NCBI GenBank assembly: GCA_013054445.1
Contig: JAAMPI010000323.1
Coordinates: 1-43,290 of the forward strand
Origin: Cudoniella acicularis
Taxonomy: Eukaryota > Ascomycota > Leotiomycetes > Helotiales > Helotiaceae
Reading direction: 5' to 3'
DNA length: 43,290 nucleotides
The notes under the pieces were generated by a model. It did not search any database, was not told the origin of the DNA, and worked only from the letters and a program-made list of their open reading frames with translations. The position numbers and the translations under genes were made by a program. Every line of letters starts with the position of its first letter. Within the stretch, counting starts at the first letter, position 1. This document shows, in pieces, positions 1 through 10,624 of this stretch.

Positions 1-144
1 ACGCGCTAGGAAGATATACTAGTAGAGTATAAGAAAGGTAATTAGGAGAAATAATTAGGAGAATAATTAGGAGAATAATTAGGAGAATAATTAAAAGATT
101 AAATAAAAGTATATCTTCATTTTTATACGGGTTCTTGGGAACCC
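1..144. repeat. Degenerate 12-15 bp tandem array plus palindrome (copy 1 of a dispersed module)
   Basis: The first 33 bases share a 13-mer (acgcgctaggaag) and a 12-mer (atatactagtag) with 41408-41449. They are followed by four near-perfect units of aattaggagaat between about 40 and 92. A perfect 6-bp-arm palindrome (GGGTTC-ttgg-GAACCC) sits at 129-144. A similar arrangement occurs at 36638-36737. The array overlaps the predicted last codons of the minus-strand gene ending at 91, so it may be an insertion that replaced the original 3' end. Confidence 0.6.
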
Positions 145-2334
145 CTTCCCCAACGGCTGGATACCGGGGCTCTGACCCTCCAAAGCTTTCCTAAACTACA
201 CACAATGCATTAGCCTCTTTCTTCACATTTCCTTCATCCACCCAAAAACCAAACTAAAATATTGATTATAAAACTCACCGAATCATTCTGAACCACAGTA
301 GCAAAACTGGAAAAAGTATTATCATAGCCCACACCATTCCTATATAAAGCAATGCTGCCGAGAATGACGGCGGCGGTGCTAGCGGCGACGGACAGGCTGT
401 AAGCTATTATGAGGCTGCGGGGTTCGTAGTTGTAGACTGTTTGCGCGGAGGTGAAGGTTACATTTGTGAGTTCTTTGTTACTATTGTGTATGTTAGTGGG
501 GAATTTGAAAATTTGGGGCCTCTTAGGGAGGGGGAAAGTGAGGATAGAATAGAGAATTCTCACCATAATTGTGGCTGACTCAAGAGACCCAATGTTGCAT
601 TCAGCCAAAACTCTTCCATATGTTCAGACCACGACATATTCCGAACCTCTGCTTCCTTATACTTAGGCGGTTCATAATCCCAGCGTAGAGAAGTCATCAC
701 CCCATACCATGCTTTTCGTATTTGCAGTGATTGCCCGAGATAAGCTTCTAGCAATCGATTTCCTTGTGACCTATTCCTCAACTCTCCACTAGCAAGATCG
801 AGCTGCGAAGCCCACCCGATATACCCTCTAAGGAAGGGGGTAGTACTAGTGAATAGTAGAGAGGCAGCAGGATGTTCAGCCATAGAGCAGTCCTGCAAAA
901 TTGTGCCTCCTGAATCAGTTGAATCGATCCATCCCAGATCAACCTCAGTAATTTGACTGCTGTTATTCGCCAAGGTGACGCGAAAGTTCAGAGAAGCATT
1001 GTATAACCCACAGTCAATAAAGAGGGGCTCTTGCTTGCCATCCTCATAATTAGGAATAGTGACTAATATGTGCCCCGTCCGTGGCATGGCGCCCATCTAT
1101 TGGCTATAATACTTCCAAGTATCCTTCTGGCAGCCCGTGTTGTTATAAGGGCTAGCTCCAAAGTATTTCACCGCGCCTGATATTAGAATTCCACGAACCT
1201 TATCAACAAGGGACCAGTTTAATGTCTTCTCATCAAGCTGAAACGTCGATTCAGCTTTGCTTGCATTGTAATCTAGAAATGGTTCGCTTTGCTTAGTGGC
1301 GTTTGTAAGTATCTCGATAAGCTGACTTTGACTTGTTGAATTGGCGTAATTACATCGTAGAACCGGAGCAAAAGATTGTAGTTGATACGAGGCGGTTTCG
1401 TGTGCGAAGGGCAAGTCAATTGGTGGAATTTTACCAGAGATTGCAACATTACTGACAACCCTTTCTACTGCCAGCATATCGTCTGTATTGTTAAAAAGTG
1501 TGGAATTGTAGACCCCTAAAGTGGTGACTTCGTATGGGGCAGTGTTATTTACTGTTGGCTCAGGAATCGATAGTGTCGAAGGCGTTAAAAAAGAGGAAAG
1601 AGGTAGTAGCCTGTTTCATTGATGATGAGCGATAGAACAAATAGCGTTCACTTGTACATAACTCACCACAAAATCAAAGCCACTACTGAATTAACAGGTA
1701 CTCGTATGATGAGTTCCCAGCTTAACAAAGCGAAAACATTGTTGCCGACACCGAATGCGTTATTGATACCTTTCATAGAGAGTGAATTGGAGGTGAGCTT
1801 TCTCCATAGCGACTGAGTTTGGGCGATTCCAACAGCAGTCTTTAGCAAAATATGTACCAGTACAGCGATTCCATTGCCAATACTAGGAAAAACAGTCAAA
1901 ACTTTAAAGTTGGAGGGTTGAACCTCAGTAACTTGAGAACAATACAGCACAACTCACTTCAACGCCCAACGTTGCTTCGAAGCATTCCCAACTACGCGGC
2001 CATGTAGCCGCATATAGTAACCATGATGTGCAACAGCAAAGAAAATTCCGGCTACTAAAGTTGAGACCATAGTGGTAGGTAATTGCCAGTGGATTTTATC
2101 GACCTTATCCTGGTACCCATTTGGTTCGGATAAGGGTGTCTGATTATCTGACAAAATGCCAGGAGTGTGTCCGGAAGTATGCGTACTCGTGCCCTGGCTA
2201 GGAGAAAGTGGATTAATGTTGTTTGGGCCCAGCAGATCGGGTGGGGCATTCGCAGTTTGGGTGGCGTTGATTTCCTCACGAGCTTCATTTGCAGCTAGAT
2301 CGTACAAATCGCTCATGAGGATACCACCATTCAC
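91..2334 (-). pseudogene. Polytopic membrane protein of unknown function, five exons, one internal TAG
   Basis: I join exons 2334-1958, 1882-1667, 1610-564, 480-279 and 195-91. The introns are 75, 56, 83 and 83 nt, all GT..AG. The sum is 1947 nt, exactly 649 codons. The frame is interrupted once, by TAG at 1097-1099 (codon 369), between two otherwise continuous coding stretches. The product has a Ser/Pro-rich N-terminal tail, membrane segments near residues 85-105 and 130-230, a large central domain rich in Asn-X-Ser/Thr sites (probably extracytoplasmic), and a late membrane segment around the motif AYSLSVAAST. This architecture matches a large fungal-specific family of uncharacterised membrane proteins. 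The start could also be the Met six residues in, at 2316. The TAG fits CAG to TAG, so the gene is probably inactive unless read through. The last exon runs into the tandem repeat and may not be native. Confidence 0.65.
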
Positions 2335-2896
2335 CGGGCTCTCTGAAATTTCTCTGCTTGCAATCAGTTGGTGATTTGGGTAGGATTCCAGTTTCTCTGC
2401 TAGAAGTCATTGCATTCGATTGCGCAGACATAAGTCCAACAGACCGCCAAAAGAATTGAAAGAATTTAGATATTGGGAAGCAACAAACGCCTTGAGGCTT
2501 TTCCTTCGGTTTGAGGTCCAAAGAGATAACACAAAACAAAATGAGGCTGAGCAAGCTTACAGTCGCACAATATTTGCAGCGGTTCACAAGGAAGGAGGTG
2601 AGTGGCTCCTATGCTTGCCCAAACGGGCACTGAGCTGCCGGTACATATTAGGCATGGCCTTGTCTCGCTAGAAAGGTTGCAACCCTCAATAATGCGTACC
2701 TGGCGCAGTACGAGCGCGACGTAAAGATTGGTGATCTGTAAATTGAGATACGGTACTGATTGCGACAAAAGCTCGGGTCCAATATGGGGATATCTCTATC
2801 GTAACCGCGGGCTACTTAGCCTAAATCGAAAAATGGAGTCTAAGCCTCGTATTTATTGTGATCATATCCCTATCGATAGGTTGTTCTCTTGTATCT
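2335..2896. other. Intergenic: upstream of the membrane protein, downstream of the MFS gene
   Basis: The overlapping short ORFs on both strands show no conserved motif or splice structure. The segment holds the promoter of the minus-strand gene starting at 2334 and the 5' flank of it lies against the 3' end of the transporter gene at 2897. No clear TATA box or terminator was recognised. Confidence 0.5.
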
Positions 2897-4823
2897 CTAC
2901 ACAATCTTCTCCTCGGTGCCGGCTCCCTCCTTCCCCATCCCAACACCTACCTTTCTACCTTCCCTCTCACCAACCTTGTCCTTCTCAGCCCCACCATCAA
3001 ACCCGTCCTTAGCATCCTTTCCTAAACTCACAACACTCGTCCCCCCACTCCCCTCTCCGTGACCCTGCGTCCCAATCCTCAACCACGGCACAAAAAGTAT
3101 ACTACACCCTGCACACGCAACACAAAACCAGAAAACCATCTTATACGGCCTAATCCCCGTCTGGAGCGCCGCTGTGCCCGTGCTCTCAGCGTTGTAAATG
3201 GAGGCAGAAATGCCGAGACCGACTGCTGTGCAGATTTTCGTCACGGTGTTGAAGATCCCGCCTGCGAGGGATTGTTGGTGTGGTGGGAGTGAGGACATCA
3301 CGTACATCTGGTTGGGAGAGGTTAGTTATGGTTGTGAGACAAAAGGGAAAAGAGGGAGGGGGAAAGAACTGACATTCGCGACGTTAAATTGGAAGTCCGC
3401 CCCAATGACACTTAATAATAAAGAAGGGAAGATGAACGCCCAATAACTACTCCCTACACTCATGGTCGCTAGCAAGATAGCTGAGCCGAAATAAGCGAGA
3501 GCACCCAGGCCGGTAAGTAGTTTATTATTGACGCGGTGGAGGATCAATCCCGCGATGACGTTGACGAGGATGCCGCCGATGGCTTGAGGGAGGAGATGGA
3601 TTGCTACTTTAAGGGCGGAGAAACCGAGGACGTTTTGCATGTATAAAGAGAGCCAGAAGGATTGTGTTGAGAAGGCCATGAAGCCAAGGAGGACGATGAC
3701 GTTGATCTGCGAGGATGTTAGGGGTTTGGGAAAAGTAGAGCGAAATGCTGGTGAGCTTACTAGGGAGAAGTTACGGTCGCGCCAGATCCGAAGGGGCATC
3801 AGGGGGTATTTGCAAAATCCTTCCCAGCTGATGAAGCTGAAGATGAGAGCGATGCCAAGGAGAAGGAGGACGAGAACGTAGCTTGTTCTCCATCCTTTCG
3901 GTGCATCGCCAGCAATTCTATTTTAAGTCAGTGATGAGATCGAATGAGCACATAAAGCTTGAAGCAACTTACGTGAGAGAAGAACAAAATAGCGCAATGC
4001 CAGCCATGCTCAAGAGAATCCCGAACAAGTCAAACCGTTGCAGGGTGTTCAAGGTAAACTTCTCCGTTTCCACCTGCGTCTTTGGCACTGTCCATAAAGC
4101 AGCCAGAAAAAAGACAGCATATATGATAGAAAGAAGCCAGAATGAAGCTCTCCAATTAAACAGGTTGGCAGCAACACCAGAGAAGATGCTTCCCAAGACG
4201 AAGCCAACAGGATTCCCAGCACTGAAACACGCAAAGGCGCGATTCTTCCTCTTGGACGGGACTTCGTAAGCCGCTCCAAGGATTCCAATGGCAGGTGGCA
4301 CCGATGCAGCACCCCATAGCCCCAGAAGACCGCAGAAGATATCGAGATACATCGCATTCGTGGCAAAGCCAGCGATGAGACTAGAGATGGAGAATGCGCC
4401 CATGCTGAAAATCAGCAGAGAGCGTCGGCCGAACGTATCAGCGATCTTCGCGAAGAAGAGAAGGAATGCCCCTGAGCTCAGACTAGCAACTCATCAGTGA
4501 TTGAAGCGATAAATAGGGCGGCATGCTCACGAAGAAGAGGCATTGATCCACGTGATTTCTGCGGACGTCATTTGCAAGTCACGCCCAATTGGTGCAGTAA
4601 TCACCGTGCATATACCGTAGAGAAACGACGACATGCCTATTGACATTGTTGCCGTGAGCACGAAGAGGCATTCTTGAATTGTTGAGCTGAAGCATTCTGG
4701 TCGTTTTCCGGGGCCTGCTGCCGTATCCTCGAAAGGCGGCGAGTCATCTGTTCGAGACTCAACGGCAACAAGACTGGCATCGACAGCAGCCATGGTTGTT
4801 GATATCAAAACGACTTGTGACAC
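2897..4823 (-). CDS. MFS transporter, DHA2 (14-TMS drug:H+ antiporter) type
   Basis: Five exons: 4823-4531, 4482-3973, 3917-3761, 3706-3374 and 3307-2897, with introns of 48, 55, 54 and 66 nt. The protein has 567 residues, normal for 14-TMS DHA2 carriers. After an N-terminal tail rich in acidic and small residues, hydrophobic helices run to about residue 520, then a hydrophilic Gly/Lys/Glu-rich tail. Motif A appears as AKIADTFGRR after helix 2 and a motif-C-like antiporter signature as GNPVGFVLGSIFSG in helix 5. Family knowledge places it at the plasma membrane, exporting small molecules by proton antiport. The sequence recalls the yeast ATR1/YOR378W branch, but the substrate cannot be read from it. 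The 54-nt third intron is a multiple of three and free of stops, so retention would add 18 residues. An alternative start is the Met at 4793. No biosynthetic cluster is adjacent. Confidence 0.9.
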
Positions 4824-5304
4824 AGGACAGAAGACTGCAGACTTGTCAGGAGATAATTAAGGATGCGCAGGCATTTGTCACAATTCACTAGTACATTAAA
4901 AGTGGGGTGGGCGGGAGCCGAAGGTGGCGGGAAGTTAGTTCCAGATTACGCCGCGGAGAGAAGCCATGCGGAGATAAGGAGGGATAACCACGAATCTGAG
5001 ACTTTTTGAACAGCCTTAGCAATAACTTCACATATTCCCCTGGATCATTGAGCGAAATATACTGGGACTATTAGCTTCATAATTACCTCTCTATTTGTTG
5101 GCAACTCACAGACACCGATCTCTATAATGATCAGTGCTCCACTTTTTTCTCACTCAACCCCAGATAGTCCAAAGTAGACGGATTTCGCACCACAGCTTTG
5201 AAGGGTTGTGATGCTACTGGTGACCTCTGAGGCTGAGAAGCGGCGCGGAATTCTTGGACCTACAAGAGCTTCATTGTGACCATCGTGCCCGAATTTGCCC
5301 GTTC
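4824..5304. other. Intergenic: MFS promoter and 3' flank of the next gene
   Basis: This is the upstream region of the transporter (start 4823) and the 3' flank of the minus-strand membrane-protein gene ending at 5305. I see no ORF with coding character and no repeat. Confidence 0.5.
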
Positions 5305-8182
5305 TTACAGCCAACTCCTCCTCGTCGTGCTCAGTTTGCTGTAGCTAGTCATAGATTTCAGGTTCTGCGGCCGTCGCCTGAGTTCAAATTGATGATGTCC
5401 ATCGATCTCTCCCCCACCATCCTTGATGAAAAAGTGCCCAGAGTTGTCCTCCTGCTTCACATGCCAATCAATGTTTAACTGATCTCCTTCCGGCCCTGCA
5501 CCACAGCTTCCACCTAATCGATGTGAAGGGGGGCTGTTCACTGCAAGAGTGAACAAATTTTGAGGTTCGGTATAATCCGTTACGAGCCCAGATCGTATGA
5601 AGAAATATGCCAAACAGAAGACATTTGTGATGAACACGAGTGCTAACACAACGTAAAATATCCCTTGCCACCTCAGTAAAAGGCCAGAGGTATATTCTTG
5701 CGACGACAGTGAGGCATTGAATGGTAAATACGTCCCTGGGTCGAGTATAGTAGAGGTATAGTTCCAGTAGTGGTAATATGTTGATTCGGCCGTGCTCATA
5801 AGAAGTGTGTTGCCAAAAAGTACCGCGAGGAGCTCAGCAATACTCGGTAAAAGAGGATTGAGCGCCGCAGTGCCAGTGTTTGGGTTCAACGCTAGTATCA
5901 TCTGGGAAAGCAACCGTGCATTGGAAGCATTTGCGTTAGATATCCCAGTATTGAGCGATAATGCCAAAATTGCTTGAGATGCAACGTTCCTATAATCGTT
6001 CGAATGAATATTACTAGGCGCGCCCTGAACCGATTTGGAATATGCCATTGGATCATCGGGATCTTCGCAATGGGATTCAAGAAAATTGCCACTAGTCCCA
6101 GATACATTGAAATTAGTGCTGCAGGATGAGATGATGACAGACCGTATTTGGCACAGTGTATAGTCAGTAGTTGTCGTGTTTGGTGCCTTGATGAACAAGT
6201 AATTCGAATCGCTGTTAGGAGCTGTGATGTTGGTAACAGAATTATATTCAATTGGCCACTGCAAAAAATCAGTAAATATTTCCACAATGCAAAAGAGCGG
6301 GAAATTACTTACCATTCCGAAGACAGGTGGCTGGCGGTTATACTTAGGACCCCACTCAAAAATATCATCTAGAACAGTGCTGTTGAGGAAGTTTTGCCCT
6401 GGTAATAATTGGATATCGTCTTGGTAGCCAACCCAAGGTAGAACTTGATTCGGTATGTCACTGGAGTTTTTTGTAGCATTTGGCCATGTTACATAAACCA
6501 ATGGAGCTAATTCTGTCTGGTTGGCGTTCACACACATCACATTAAGAGCAGGGCTGACGACCGATGCTCGAAGTGAATACTCGCCGACACCCCCGAGTTC
6601 TTCTGGCTGAAGGATTTCATTTTTGATATCCCTTGCAGCGTAATAAACACCTGCGTGAGGCATCGCCAAGGTAACATTGTTGATTACTCGATTGTATGTT
6701 TTGTACAGTCCAGTGACGTCGCTTGTATCTGTGAAGACCCAGCTACCAGTGACAGTAGTGTTATCAAAGAGCATGGCCGGAGCTTGAGGTCGTTGTGTGA
6801 TATCACTTGAAATGCCCTCTCCGCCGGCACTAATGACTGCCCACGAGCTCAAAAAGGTGATGGAGTTATGGTACGCTAATGTCAGGTCAGAAAAGTAAAG
6901 CTGAGCAGACGATATTCGTACCTTCTCCGGCATACACTATAGACAAACATGTATCACCAGCATCGCTGTCTACCGTCGAGCTAATAGGACTTTGGCAAGT
7001 ATCGGCAATATAATAGGTGTTGGCATAGCTCATCTTTACCAGTCCGTACATCAATTTGGGCTCAAACCCCCACATCTTCAAGTGAGGCGACACTAGAGTA
7101 TCGGACGCAGTGGTGTAAAATATGGCGACAAAAGCAGCTGTCAAGGTGATAGCCCCAACGACCGATAACCCAGCATGCTGAAGATTCTCCCAATGGGTGA
7201 TCATAGACCCAGGCTGTATAACCCAAGTTCGCATTGTCATTTCTGAAATTGTAATACCGCGGGATGATTTGATCAAGGCTCTCCGACTCAATGCCTGGCC
7301 GAGAAAAGTCACAAACACCGTGACGAATGATAGTTCAATCGTTTTGGCGAAAAGAGCAAAAACGGTGGAAGCAGTGGTAATCGTTAGAGAGCCTGTAGAC
7401 CGAATCCTCCGCCCATATCGAGGTTGGTAAACAGCAAGGAAAAGCCATATCCCGGAGAATATTGTGGAGTATATAGAGAGCAAGAGGATGGTTACAGAGA
7501 GCCAGCTTGTTCGTGAAGAGTGTATATCATGTTTCGAGGGGCATCCGTCTAAAAGTCCTAAGTTGGTTAGCGCACATTGGGTCTGCAGAGCAAGGCAGCC
7601 GCTCTTACTCGTGGTATCGTTATCATTATTCGTAGAGAGCCTTCTCATATCGTGCTCATTATCCCCGACATCAACGTCCAGGAAGTCCTCCTGGTAGGAC
7701 GTAGCCTTCCCCTTGACAGATGCATGTTCGTCGCGTTCGTCAACTGGTCCCAACCCTTCTCTTGTAAAAGCGTCATGTCTATGCCACGGAGGTGTCAAAA
7801 GGGGTTTCGAAGAGTCTGCGAGATTGGGGGAATCTCGAGTTCTGGTCGAGGTCGCGGACAATGCGGGTGTGGCGGGTGTATTCGAATTTGGGGATGCTGT
7901 TGGTCTGCTTCCAACCGGAACGCGCGAGATTGACGGAGGCCGATACCTCTCGGAAATGCCCAGACCTTGTCTCTGGTCGTCAAATATGCTTGATGGGAGG
8001 GTCGGGGAGGTGTATTGTGGTGAGGGGTCGGTGAGGTCCTGGGAAGAGCTGGCTCGATGATAAGATTGTCGGTGGAGGATAGACGCCGAGCTCGAGGCTT
8101 GCGACGAAACCGCATTGGAGGCATCTGACAACCCGCTATCTTCACTCTGCAAAAGGTTCGCTCGGTCTGCTGAATTAGACAT
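5305..8182 (-). CDS. Large polytopic membrane protein of unknown function
   Basis: Three exons: 8182-6922, 6875-6313 and 6258-5305, with introns of 46 nt (6876-6921) and 54 nt (6259-6312, GTAAGT..TTGCAG). They give 925 residues. I prefer the Met at 8182 (MSNSADRANLL). An in-frame Met at 8356 would add 58 residues that look like translated leader. Residues 1-210 are Ser/Thr/Pro-rich and disordered. Then come two or three membrane helices, a segment SRRALIKSSRGI..MRTWVIQPGSMITHWE that I recall as conserved in a fungal-specific unnamed family, and another helix. A long Asn-glycosylation-rich ectodomain follows, then a final helix near residue 830 and a hydrophilic tail. No catalytic motif is visible. 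The layout suggests a plasma-membrane or endomembrane protein with a lumenal or extracellular domain. Unlike its relatives at 91-2334 and at the right end, the frame is intact. The second intron is stop-free and could be retained. Confidence 0.82.
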
Positions 8183-10379
8183 TATCCTACTGTGCGACGG
8201 AGGTTGAAGCGACTGTAGAGGTCCTGTGGAGGTAGGACAATGGCTGGAGGAGCAAATCTCTTCGGGAGAGAAGACAGAGGTCAATGGAGCGCCACCAACG
8301 ACATGCGACGGGACATGGGGATTGAAGCGCTGCAGAGTCTCGCGATGCCAACGCAAGCATGCTTCTTCTCGTCTGTTATGATGACTGACAGCGTTACGGC
8401 AACGCCATGAGAGTCTCAGGGGAAAAGGCGGGACGCTGGAGATTGGAGTTTGGGCACACGAAGCTCCGAACTTCCCTCTGCTTTCCCGGCTTCAACAGAG
8501 TTATAATACTGTATCGCCGGTACAACAAACTGTGCTGCGCCGTCGGGTTCGCCTTGGGGGCCGGATGTTTGCTTCTTGGCAGTCATGTTGCTTCGAGTGC
8601 AGTGGTACAATTGGTGGGAGTGGGGAGAACGGCCCAAGGAGGTCGATTTCCAGCCTCCTCATCATGCGGAGCATCCTTGTTCAGCCCAGCATTCCGTAGC
8701 GCTCACTGGTGTACCGTGTACGAAGTATAGACCTGCGGGAGGATCGCCTTTAGTAAGCGCTCTCGAACTAATACGCTACTCGGCAACGAAAACTTCTTGA
8801 ATTCAATTGGTTAATTGAAAATTATTCCTTCTCTCGAGTCCCTCAATAACATCTGCACGAACCCGCTGTTCAGTTGATTTTCTGTCGAACCTGCGCTGAA
8901 TAGTTTGGACAATCAATCTTAGTGCAACTCCATGGCCTAAGAGGTTCTAGTTCAATTGCAAGACGCCGTCTTGGCGGCTTTTGACACCGCGAACAGACAT
9001 TATTCAGAAATATTTTGGTGAAGTGCGTTTCGATATTGGTATCATGTCCATGAAGTTTCTGGTGTGTTCTCCTTTAATTTCCGGGATACTACGCGGCGAC
9101 TCCGGCGAGGAGTACGGGTCTCATCTATTTTGTTGGAAGTCGATGCCAATTGGGTGTTCGTTAAACGATCGTGCAGGACTGTTGGAACAGTGTTGGTCCA
9201 CACGTGTTCATAAACTTTGCCCCTTCCCATTTATTTCTTACATTTTATCACTCTGTATTTCCTCTTCATTGCTCTGCCCTCCTCGCTCTAGGATTTTTGG
9301 AACCTTCGCAAGCACAATCCTTCTTCAAGCATGTCTTTTAAATAGCACCGCACAGCGAGATTGGCCTCAAGTCTTCGAAAACGAGATGGAAAGTACAAAA
9401 TTCTCATTGGAAAGGGTCAAATAATTAGGTATTTTGGCAATTGGAAACACGGGTCGGTTTTCTTCACAGGCCTGCATAATACGTTCAATACCAAAAACAA
9501 ATTACAGCTGCTGATGGTGATTACAGTACGAAGACATCAAATTAGTGACAAGGCCAAAATAGCTAGTTGAGATATTGCTCACTTGGACTCCGAAAAACCA
9601 GCCTGTAAAATGCAACCTGGTTGGGCAAGTGGGTCCTCCAAAATAGTTCTTTCTCAAATTCAAAGCATGTCATCCAAAAAGAAGACGCGTCGTGATCCAT
9701 TTCAAACAAAGTCACTTGACTTCTCCCATACCCCAGTGGGCACAGCGAGAATTTCAGTGCGCTGATAGAGGGAATTATTGACAACTGAGACACGCAGTTC
9801 CACTTGGGACTGTGGTACTACTCGATTAAGTACAACGAGGATGGCGCAAGTCGCGTAGAATCTGAAGCAAGATGAATTCTTCGATGCAAGATAAGTTACA
9901 ATTGCAGGCAGACATGTGTTATGAAGGGTAGCGAAGTTGAATAGCATGAGAAAATATCATTACGCAAAGTTTACGCAAAATTGATGCTCACGCTGGGTTA
10001 GAAAACTTTCTTCTCTTCCTGGAGCCATGAGTCGCGGCGTGAACATGGTGCGATACGGTGCGGTGCGGTGAGCACTCATCGCGACGGAGAGGCTGTAAGT
10101 TTGCATTACCTGAAGTTTGATAGATCTTGTCAGCCCTGTGTCGAAACTTGAAAAAAATTTCCAGTCAATGATCATAAGTTTTCATTAATCGTTTGCAATT
10201 TCGTGCGCATTATATTACAGCTCTGCACAAACTCCAAGTTTTCCCTTTCATTTTCATCGTACACGACTGATCCACCTATTCATCCTTGGTTTTTTCCTTT
10301 TTTTCTTTTCCTACGCTGGTTAGTACAACATTGCCATGCGATGAGGAATTCACATAGTACCCTTGAAAAGACTGTTCAT
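8183..10379. other. Gene-poor intergenic region
   Basis: The ORFs here (for example 8407-8730 and 8981-9424, plus strand) lack motifs, splice structure and biased composition. On the minus strand near 10085-10110 the reading YSLSVAMSA resembles AYSLSVAAS in the gene at 91-2334, so a decayed fragment of that family may lie between about 9950 and 10180. Otherwise I see nothing recognisable. Confidence 0.4.
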
Positions 10380-10624
10380 TCAACACTCCGGCGGTGCACA
10401 ACCACCCGGGCCACCATCTTCATCTTCCCTGCGCATTATGACATTGGCGACGACGCTCTCCCTATAACATATTAACAAAACGCTCGCAAACGTAGTGTTC
10501 AATCTCACCTGGCGTCTATATCTCTTGAAGCAATTGATTTCGCGTCCGGTATCGTGGGGAAGGCAGCTGCACCGAGAGCCATGGCTACCATTGCCACACC
10601 AAACAATTGGTAGAACCGAGTCAT
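10380..10624 (-). CDS. Small secreted peptide precursor with a dibasic site and a Cys-containing C-terminus
   Basis: Two exons, 10624-10509 and 10461-10380, flank a 46-nt intron (GTGAG..TTATAG, branch-like TTAAT). The sum is 198 nt, or 65 residues plus TGA. Residues 1-21 form a clear signal peptide with hydrophobic core LFGVAMVAMALGAAA. Residues 22-48 look like a propeptide. A dibasic Arg-Arg at 49-50 would be a Kex2-type cleavage site, leaving a 15-residue acidic, Gly/Pro-rich peptide, EDEDGGPGGCAPPEC, whose two Cys could pair. Splicing changes the frame, so the second exon is too short to be seen as an ORF alone. The exon 1 frame continues upstream to a Met at 10765, but that extension would hide the signal peptide, so I choose 10624. 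The precursor layout resembles fungal pheromone, RiPP or small effector precursors. It lacks the Trp-Cys core of alpha-type pheromones and a CAAX end. The family is not recognised. Confidence 0.62.

Noticed and set aside
40..92. CRISPR-like or satellite array
   Set aside because: Units are 12 bp, directly adjacent without spacers, and AT-rich; this is a eukaryotic minisatellite within a repeat module.
2897..8182. Biosynthetic gene cluster around the DHA2 transporter
   Set aside because: No backbone synthase, oxidoreductase or regulator is present nearby; the neighbours are unknown membrane proteins.
8407..8730. 107-codon plus-strand ORF upstream of the membrane-protein gene
   Set aside because: Lacks motifs, overlaps a minus-strand ORF of equal quality, and no intron or promoter supports it.
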